Below are positions 5,765 through 6,005 of a stretch of 6,005 nt of DNA, in pieces; the first letter of the stretch is position 1, and every line of letters starts with the position of its first letter. The stretch is from an uncultured Neisseriaceae bacterium. GTDB lineage: Bacteria > Pseudomonadota > Gammaproteobacteria > Burkholderiales > UBA11063. The translations under genes and the position numbers were made by a program. Under the pieces are notes generated by a model. The model made no database searches. It was not told the origin of the DNA and was given only the letters and a program-made list of their open reading frames with translations. Where the stretch lies: the NCBI GenBank assembly GCA_937952895.1, contig CALFYC010000024.1:1-6005 (forward strand). The letters run 5' to 3'.

Positions 5765-5916
5765 TCTACACTTTGATTTATATTTTAACTGCAGCTCTAT
5801 CTATTGTGCTAATTCATCTTGTGGGTATTAAAATGCCAGATATGTTGATGATATTTATGTCAGTAAGTTATGCAATTTTAATTTTTCATATAATAAATAT
5901 TAAAAAATTATTATAG
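5761..5916 (+). CDS. Small two-helix membrane protein, 51 aa, translationally coupled to the ATP-grasp gene
   Basis: The frame begins with the ATGA overlap of the ATP-grasp stop codon and runs 51 codons to TAG at 5914-5916. It encodes two hydrophobic helices: about residues 2-21 (IYTLIYILTAALSIVLIHLV) and about 29-46 (from LMIFMSV to FHII). A short polar turn GIKMPD lies between them and the end is basic (KK). This hairpin-like inner-membrane topology, the good Shine-Dalgarno and the start-stop overlap argue that it is a real gene. I do not recognise a family. It could anchor the ligase at the membrane or be a small subunit of the downstream membrane protein; this is inference from position only. 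Confidence 0.72.
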   Translation: MIYTLIYILTAALSIVLIHLVGIKMPDMLMIFMSVSYAILIFHIINIKKLL

Positions 5917-5953
5917 AGCCTCTAATATACGCAGCCCTATTAAAGGAAAGTCA

Positions 5954-6005
5954 ATGCCTGCGCGGGTTTTTTCTTTTAATTTCCTGTTTTTTTTGCTGGC
6001 TGGTT
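5954..6005 (+). CDS. N-terminus of a probable membrane protein, possibly an MFS-type transporter (cut by window edge)
   Basis: An ATG at 5954, preceded by AAAGGAAAG (AGGA ends 6 nt upstream), opens a frame that stays open to the window end. The 17 visible residues start MPARVF and then become hydrophobic and Phe/Leu-rich (FNFLFFLLAG), as in the first helix of a transporter of the major facilitator type. Too little is visible to name a family. It lies 37 nt after the small membrane protein gene, in the same direction, probably in one operon with the ATP-grasp ligase. If it is an exporter, it would move the ligase product out. The codons here (GCG, CGG, CTG) are more GC-rich than in the preceding genes. 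Confidence 0.5.
   Translation, partial: MPARVFSFNFLFFLLAG

Noticed and set aside
5930..5962. CGCAG/CTGCG stem that could hide the ribosome site of the last gene
   Set aside because: It is only 5 bp with a 23-nt loop; too weak to claim translational control.

Overview
The window reads as chromosomal DNA from an AT-rich proteobacterium that makes polyhydroxybutyrate (PHB). The adjacency of a PHA synthesis repressor (phaR) and rimO, plus a phasin of the Burkholderia/Cupriavidus type, points to Betaproteobacteria. A low-GC lineage such as an Aquella-like member of Neisseriales would fit, but that placement is inference; no rRNA or other phylogenetic marker is present.

Left part (1-1107): the first 173 bases, read on the minus strand, encode the N-terminal domain of the replication initiator DnaA; the rest lies off the window. 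Next come a gap with a perfect 30-bp AT-rich palindrome and an intrinsic terminator, then a minus-strand phasin gene. The phasin gene is transcribed away from phaR across a shared control region with TGC/GCA dyads next to both putative -10 boxes. This is the layout expected if PhaR represses the granule-coat protein and itself until PHB titrates it.

Middle (1108-4362): phaR and rimO (the ribosomal protein S12 methylthiotransferase) lie 5 nt apart and probably form one operon. A 358-nt gap follows with no convincing gene. It ends in a putative metal-regulator operator just upstream of a CsoR-type copper sensor gene. Six bases after that gene is a gene for a membrane protein that fuses a heavy-metal-associated (HMA) CxxC domain to a MauE/DoxX-like membrane domain. 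The pair looks like a self-regulated copper-response unit.

Right part (4363-6005): a weak terminator-like hairpin precedes an even more AT-rich operon. It contains an ATP-grasp carboxylate-amine ligase, a previously uncalled 51-residue two-helix membrane protein that overlaps it by ATGA, and the start of another hydrophobic protein, possibly a transporter, cut by the window edge. The order ligase - small membrane protein - transporter suggests synthesis and export of a small amide or peptide-like metabolite. This is the least explained and most interesting part of the window.
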